NCBI GenBank assembly: GCA_029532415.1
Contig: JAQOTA010000051.1
Location: forward strand, 124,001 to 188,000
Direction: 5' to 3'
DNA length: 64,000 nucleotides
Source of the DNA: Marasmius tenuissimus
Lineage: Eukaryota > Basidiomycota > Agaricomycetes > Agaricales > Marasmiaceae
Under the pieces are notes generated by a model. The model did not search any database and was not told the origin of the DNA. It saw only the letters and a list, made by a program, of their open reading frames with translations. Of the stretch, positions 58,801 through 64,000 are shown in pieces (positions within the stretch are counted from its first letter, which is position 1; the number at the start of each line of letters is the position of its first letter). The position numbers and the translations under genes were made by a program.

Positions 58801-59147
58801 GCTCACCTGTACAGGTTTTTCCTCCCGCGGAGGCTCATTTGCCGATTCACCTGCAATCTCCTTTGATGCGGCACCCGTAGACTGTGTAACAGAATATTGA
58901 ACTCCTCAGTGTGTGATATGGATGCAACAATTCGTAGCCCTACCAGAGCGAGATTCTCTAGCGATGGCTGAGGTTCGTCGGATGTTGGAGGCTGCGAGTG
59001 CTGTGAAACAGCGCAGAGGACGTAAGGTTGAGTGAGACGGCGCTCCAGAAAGTGCTTTCAACGTTGGAAACCCACCTGAATTTGAGGGGGAGTCGATTTT
59101 CTTGAGCTACGAGTCCTTTTCCTGGTAGGCGGGGTGTCTGAGGACAT
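55852..59147 (-). CDS. DUF6535 membrane protein, paralog D (953 aa, 8 exons)
   Basis: CDS complement(join(55852..58170,58237..58353,58401..58487,58545..58616,58686..58748,58807..58881,58944..59000,59076..59147)), all GT-AG and phase 0. The start is MSSDTPPTRKR. Exons 1-7 have exactly the lengths of paralog C (72, 57, 75, 63, 72, 87 and 117 nt). The DUF6535 region keeps EKSWDVVMTEV, LLVFAGLFSAVVTAF, WFLSLILALVDALFALLCKQW and two further helices. The C-terminal soluble region differs from C by substitutions and small indels but stays open. Function unknown. Confidence 0.9.
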
Positions 59148-59220
59148 AGTGCGAGAGAACTCCTGGTCGCAACGTGCATCCGGCGTGCATAGTTCAACTA
59201 AGATAGCTCCCAGCAAGCGA

Positions 59221-59239
59221 CCGGCCCGCCCATAAATAT
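59221..59239 (-). promoter_or_regulatory. TATA-like element upstream of DUF6535 gene D
   Basis: Same GGTATATTTATGGGCGG as before gene C, about 75-90 bp before the ATG at 59147. Confidence 0.5.
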
Positions 59240-59330
59240 ACCCTAACTGGGTCAGGCACTACTGTCCCACGACCCTCCCCTGAACGACGCTTCAACTTTG
59301 CTTCAACTTCAACTTGCCAGAGCGTTCTCT

Positions 59331-59352
59331 GTTCGGATTCCGGAATCCGAAC
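59331..59352. promoter_or_regulatory. Perfect 22-bp palindrome upstream of gene D
   Basis: Identical to the palindrome at 46715-46736 (CGG-N10-CCG form), 184 bp before the ATG of gene D. A 12-nt CTTCAACTTTGC-type insertion in the neighbouring sequence distinguishes this copy. Confidence 0.6.
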
Positions 59353-59734
59353 GGCCATCTTGTCTCTGAGCTCATTGCTACTATCCGTCTTTACACGCCC
59401 CTTTCTAACTCATACATTCCGTTCACACATTTACTATGGATTAATCACCAATAGTAGAGGCGATGGAGAATCATCGATATAGCAGGTTGCTTTTGACGGG
59501 CAGTGGGTTGTAGCAGGCATGGCTCGATTGATGAGACTGCAAACGTGCCGATGGGACGCCCACCCCGGCGCGGAAGTTCGAGCTTGAGAAAGGTATTACA
59601 TTATTTCATTGTCCAATTCCAACCTCAAACCCCTCATGGTTTGAATACGACCCCAAACAACCCCAGGAACGTATCTGGACGTGAAAATGGGTAGCATGCA
59701 TCTCTCGCCAAACAAACTCATGGAAGTTTGACTC

Positions 59735-60240
59735 ACGGGTCTACCCGATACTTAACTTCTCCATCGTTCACTGGTACCAGCCCAGAGGGAATACTCTCCA
59801 CCAAGCACTGAATGATAGACTCACAATGCGGTGACTGTCGATCTTCCCTTGAATCCAAGCAAGAGCAGCTCTTCGACATGAGATATAATCGGTTTCTCGG
59901 CCTCGTATTTGGCCACGGTTGACCTGCTCGATCGCGCGGCTGTGGTATAATCGATCCGGATCGAACTCGCACAATTCCCAATCCTACAAATCGTCGCATG
60001 TCAATTGTGAGAGACATGAGTGGCCTATTCCACATACGCACCTCTTCGCGAGACAACATCGAATGCTCGCTCTGAACCTCTACAGACTTCGCCTACGTGC
60101 AGCAACTTCGTTCAAGTGATCCGACTGTCATGCTCTCCGAATCGAGCTAGCACCGGTGTGACGGACTTTGCCACTTGAGAGAAACGAGGTCGTGCAGATC
60201 ATTCGTCATCTCTTCAACAACCGTAACGGCGACTTTGAAG
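59735..60240 (-). pseudogene. Aldo-keto reductase relic, C-terminal and middle pieces
   Basis: On the minus strand KYEAEKPIISHVEELLLLGF ends an exon. A GTGAGT...CAG intron follows, then CLVESIPSGLVPVNDGEVKY ending RVDP and a stop, the family's C terminus. Upstream (60040-60240) the middle part is badly decayed. Confidence 0.6.
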
Positions 60241-61410
60241 GAGGTAAGGGAGTCGTCAATTCTGGGGGTGGGCTGGATCCTAAAGTCGGCTTCAAGTTGG
60301 GATTACTCGATGGCTGGACGGTTCTTCAAGTTCAGAAGGGCACTTTTACCCGACAAACACACCGCTTGCAAAGACAGTGCTTGATGAAGCGTTATGGACA
60401 TGGGATCAGACGCTTTGAGGATAGCTGGGATATCCAGAAGCTGCCTTACGCAGTCAGAACAATGATTCGTGGTTCAGAACCCACAAGCCAAACACACCTT
60501 GGTCCATTCTCCTGTCAACGAGCGTTTCGTAGCTTTCCAGTCATAGGTCCATATTCGTGGTCAGTATAGCCATGATATATCTGGTCCGTAGGATAGGTTG
60601 ACAGACGCGATACGCTCATATTCACCCCAGCATTTGTTGCAGCCTCGTTAGTGAGAAGGTGACCATTTCGAAGGATTAATTGAGCCTAAAAACATTGCGA
60701 ATAATCCTGATGTAAAGGGTCAAAACTGATTCAACCCTGTTCCGATTGCCACACACCTTGCGAGAAGTAAGGGATTTTGGTCGTGGTAGTGGGTGGAAAG
60801 GAAACGGCAAGGGGCACGGGCGCTTCGATGAACAACCCTCACCCTCCCACCTCCATCGTCATTTTGGTCAATTCGGACCGTTCGTTGCGCGCACCTCCTT
60901 TCGTTCGACACTCTTCTCAACTCATGCAAGCTCATTCGAATCGTCGCGCCTGGCCAACGCTCTCTTGCCGGGATTCGGGATGGAGGTCACAAGTGGGGAC
61001 GGAATGGGCATGGATAGACGCGATGGGGCAGTCTTGGGTGTGTCTGAATGTGCATTGTCGATAATTGCGACTGAGTGCTGAACAGTCAGAATGAGGGCTT
61101 CTGATTCACTCTCAAGTTCACGGCGACTCAACCACCCCACAACTTGGTTCTGTCAAACCGCGTTTCGACCGACGATTCTCACCTGTAACCTCGACCACCA
61201 CCGTCATCTTGGTTAACTCGGACCAGTTGCTGCTCACACCTCCTTTCTTTCACCACTCCTTTCGACTTATGCAAACCTATTCGCAACGTCGTACCTGGCT
61301 AACGCTCTTTTGCCGGAAATTGGAATGAAAACTTCGCTCACCTGCACAGCCAAGATTGACCTGTTTCCCTCATCTAAAAATCCACCTTTCGCGATTCACC
61401 GCCTGCCACC

Positions 61411-61690
61411 ATGACTTACGACCGTCATACGTTTGGTACCCGCTCAAGAGAGAGAGCTGTCCTTGGATGGATGGCCTTCGGTGACAGACATTCCAATAGA
61501 GAAAGACGGAATCAGGGTTGGGATGATGGACGAGGACGGAGACCTGCTCAGCTCGAGGGAGTATCTTCCGGCTACTATGGTCTGACTGGAATTTTTTCTC
61601 TGACCCAAGCCTCCAAGAGAACCCGTGTTTTTGGAGGCTGATCGAGGCGATTTTCCTCGTTCCAATCTCCGTGTTATCTGCCATGTCGCA
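61411..61690 (+). repeat. Repeated block with MTYDRHTFGT frame, copy 3
   Basis: It aligns with 33982 and 51153. The frame MTYDRHTFGTRSRERAVLG runs to a TGA at about 61639 without the intron used elsewhere. The match ends near CTCCGTGTTATCTGCCATG. Confidence 0.5.
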
Positions 61691-64000
61691 GTATCAACTA
61701 GTACAGGTATACAATGACAATATTGGCAAGGATGCTGAACTTTCGTCGAGGGAATCCTAGTCCACACCATCCACTGCCGCTGCCAACTCGTTCGACAACC
61801 ACGCAGGTTGTGATCCAAGTCCCTGATCCACTCCGGCGACTTGCCCGCCTAGTTCGAGTTTTCGCGCCAATTCCTCAAATTTCTCAGACGGTGGTGTGCC
61901 TGGGTTTCATGTGCGTAAAACGGGCTACCCTCCTCTCGGTTCTCGACAATAGTGGAGTGTGTCGGCTATCCACCACTCGCCATTCTACTATCCGCCTTCT
62001 TACTCCCCGCTCGCCATTCTCTACCTACTGAATTTAACCGTCCACGCCCACGCCTACCATCCATCCTCCGTGTTTACGCTTCTTGGTCGCCCTCCAATCC
62101 TCCCTTTTGATGGTGGAGGACCCCTAGCTCCTCAACAATATCGTGGAACGTGCCAGCTGCTCGCTCTCGGCAGCACGAGTATGACCCTGCTATGCACCCA
62201 CCGCCACTTTCATAGCATGGTTGGTCCAGTGACGATCGTGTAGATGCATATGTATCTCAGCGCTCCCCGGTCCCCAACTCGATAACTTCTGAGGACTTCG
62301 ATGTCCCGATTTCGTACGATTTGTTGTGGTACATCTTCATTCCTCTCATCCGACCAGACCCTTCGGTATAACTCGTACTTCCTGGTTTCTGAGCCCTCGG
62401 CTCACGCATCCACTTCTAAATCGTAGACTGTAGATAGCAACGTACTATAGTTGCACTCCAGAATTTATATATTCAGATACAGGTTCTCAATGTATCAATG
62501 TGTCGTGATGAATCTTGGTACAGCTGGCAACACCCTAAAGATCGGGCGCACCGCGCGGTGGTACGTCCTGTGGTACGCTGCACGCGACACGGAAGCCCAA
62601 TGACGATTCAGAAGAGGCTCGTTCCGCTAGTCGAGGGCTTTTAAGTGGCCCGAGTTCATTTGTTCCTCATCAGAGGAAACTCAAAGGAGGGTCCAAGTGA
62701 GGCTTGTGGGTCCATATGTATGCTAAATATCGATCGTGATTTTCTGACTTCCGTTTTTCCGTCATGTGCTGGGGATGCAAGTCGCTCAAGTATTATGAGA
62801 GTACAGTACGGGAAGTACACGAATGATAGGCTGCCAATCTACGGTACGGTGAGTCATCATACCAGGTTCTGGGCGATGATAAAAACATGTAGCATCAAAA
62901 TGCTACTTGCGAGATAAATATATCGCGAAAAAAGTCGTAGATCTTCCAGGTGGCTCCCTGCCTCTTCAGATGTCCCATTTGTGCAAGGCTCCTGCCATAA
63001 GATCCGCAGTATCCCAGTCTTTGCCGGCGTAAGGGCTCTCATGATAAGGGATCGGCAGCTCTGTCAAAGCGTTGAGAACAGAGGGTCAAGCACACTCATA
63101 AAGCAATGTTTCCAGAAGGCCAGTTACGTCTAGGTCTATCAAACTAATGAGCACTACGAAGTGCGACTGAAGGCCCAAGAGAACTCACCTCAAGCCTCGT
63201 TATCACCACACCGTAGTGCCATACACGGGTGACCTTTCACCCTCTTCACAGCGACCTCTGTCTCTTTCTTTACGCTCTCAACAACTCGGGGAATGGCACT
63301 GCGCCCCTGGACCGCAAGCTAGAAATTGTTACTGCGAATTCTACCAGGCAAGGGTTAGTGGCGCATCAAAGGTTAAATGTTGAGGGTCAGATAACCCGCC
63401 ATCGTCGCATCGTCCTCATGGACACCTTCCCCGAAGCTCGGTTTCTTTCTAGCCTCCTTTCGATGACCAACTTTATCGAATTATGATCCCGCTCTTTCAT
63501 GACGATAATGAGGTACCGACAGCGAAGATTGAACTCAGGAAAGAAGAGGAGGTTCCATCGTACGGATCTGGTTCCACGAGCGAGTTCTGACGGCACTCGA
63601 CAATTCGGATTTCGATACGCCTTGGGCGATGAGTTCTGATATGAAAGTGAGAGGACCGTGCTTGAAGAAAATGGGAATTGATAGGTACCTCTTTGTCCAA
63701 AAGTTCGACTTTGGAGTCGTACAGCGCCTGTTCATCGTACCCCACCGGCCACCACAAGGACATCTCGTGAGATGTGAATGCCCACCGTCGCGCCGCAGGA
63801 TGTTCTCGATCCCGTCTCCTGAGAATAATGAGGGACTGGAGGGTTCTTTTAAAGGAGCGACGACCCCTCAACGTTCAACCTCCACTTGATTCAGCAAAAT
63901 GTGTGCCTTCTCCATGTGAGTGATCGATCCTTGGACGGTAGTATCGATGCTTGTTTCGAGGAAAAGAATGATGTGCGAGCATAGAAAGCTCGGATTTACA
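61691..64000. other. No confident gene
   Basis: The plus-strand text at 61750-61930 (PHHPLPLPTRSTTTQVVIQV) is protein-like but runs only 105 codons in frame. An overlapping frame at 61959-62243 and frames at 62645-62917 and 63629-63889 (plus) and 63497-63871 (minus) are unrecognised and lack paralogs here. A GT-AG gene may continue beyond the window edge. I do not assign one. Confidence 0.35.

Larger units (their letters stand above)
59148..61120. repeat. Duplicated 5' flank of gene D (pairs with 46551-48540)
   Basis: Collinear with the flank of gene C through the AKR relics and the TTGCGAGAAGTAAGGGATTT segment near 60758 to the short CTGAGTG repeat at 61071. No intact gene is seen. Confidence 0.7.

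Noticed and set aside
1..64000. CRISPR arrays, rRNA genes, LTR or LINE retrotransposons
   Set aside because: No regular spaced repeats, rRNA signatures, reverse transcriptase motifs or long terminal repeats were seen.

Overview
This is nuclear DNA of a filamentous basidiomycete, most likely an agaricomycete (mushroom-forming fungus). The evidence is: many GT-AG introns of only about 45-75 nt, an intact KDZ-type transposase with a CxC zinc cluster (a family expanded in mushroom genomes), four DUF6535 membrane proteins (a domain I know only from such fungi), and many aldo-keto reductase relics. No bacterial, organellar or CRISPR features were seen.

Layout. (1) Four intact paralogous eight-exon genes for DUF6535-type membrane proteins lie on the minus strand at 3652-6941 (A), 28806-32077 (B), 43228-46550 (C) and 55852-59147 (D). 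Each sits in a segmental duplication of several kb; C and D are the youngest pair, and their homology runs on through about 46.55-48.54 kb and 59.15-61.12 kb. (2) Between and around them the duplicated flanks are heavily decayed. They hold at least six pieces of aldo-keto reductase genes: N-terminal exons on the plus strand just 3' of each DUF6535 gene, and middle or C-terminal exons on the minus strand further left. They also hold several unrecognised relic families in two to four copies. (3) From about 10.06 to 23.28 kb, one large and apparently intact KDZ DNA transposon interrupts a duplicated flank. It has composite terminal inverted repeats and five intact multi-exon genes: a 1376-aa KDZ transposase ending in a complete Ulp1-type SUMO protease, a companion protein of about 1160 aa, a 213-aa basic protein, a divergently transcribed 211-aa protein and a 75-aa protein. 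It also contains a tRNA-like Pol III sequence. (4) A 480-bp hAT-type non-autonomous element with a perfect 8-bp target-site duplication lies 61 bp upstream of gene B. A second putative element with 14-bp terminal inverted repeats occupies 35993-36880.

How it fits together. The window looks like a recently and repeatedly duplicated accessory region. The DUF6535 reading frames and splice sites have been kept while their flanks decayed, which suggests selection on those genes. The KDZ element is the best candidate for an incompletely described system: transposase, deSUMOylase-like domain and four unexplained passengers form one unit. Exon-intron structures were read by hand from splice signals and frame continuity. 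Functions of the passengers and of DUF6535 are unknown.
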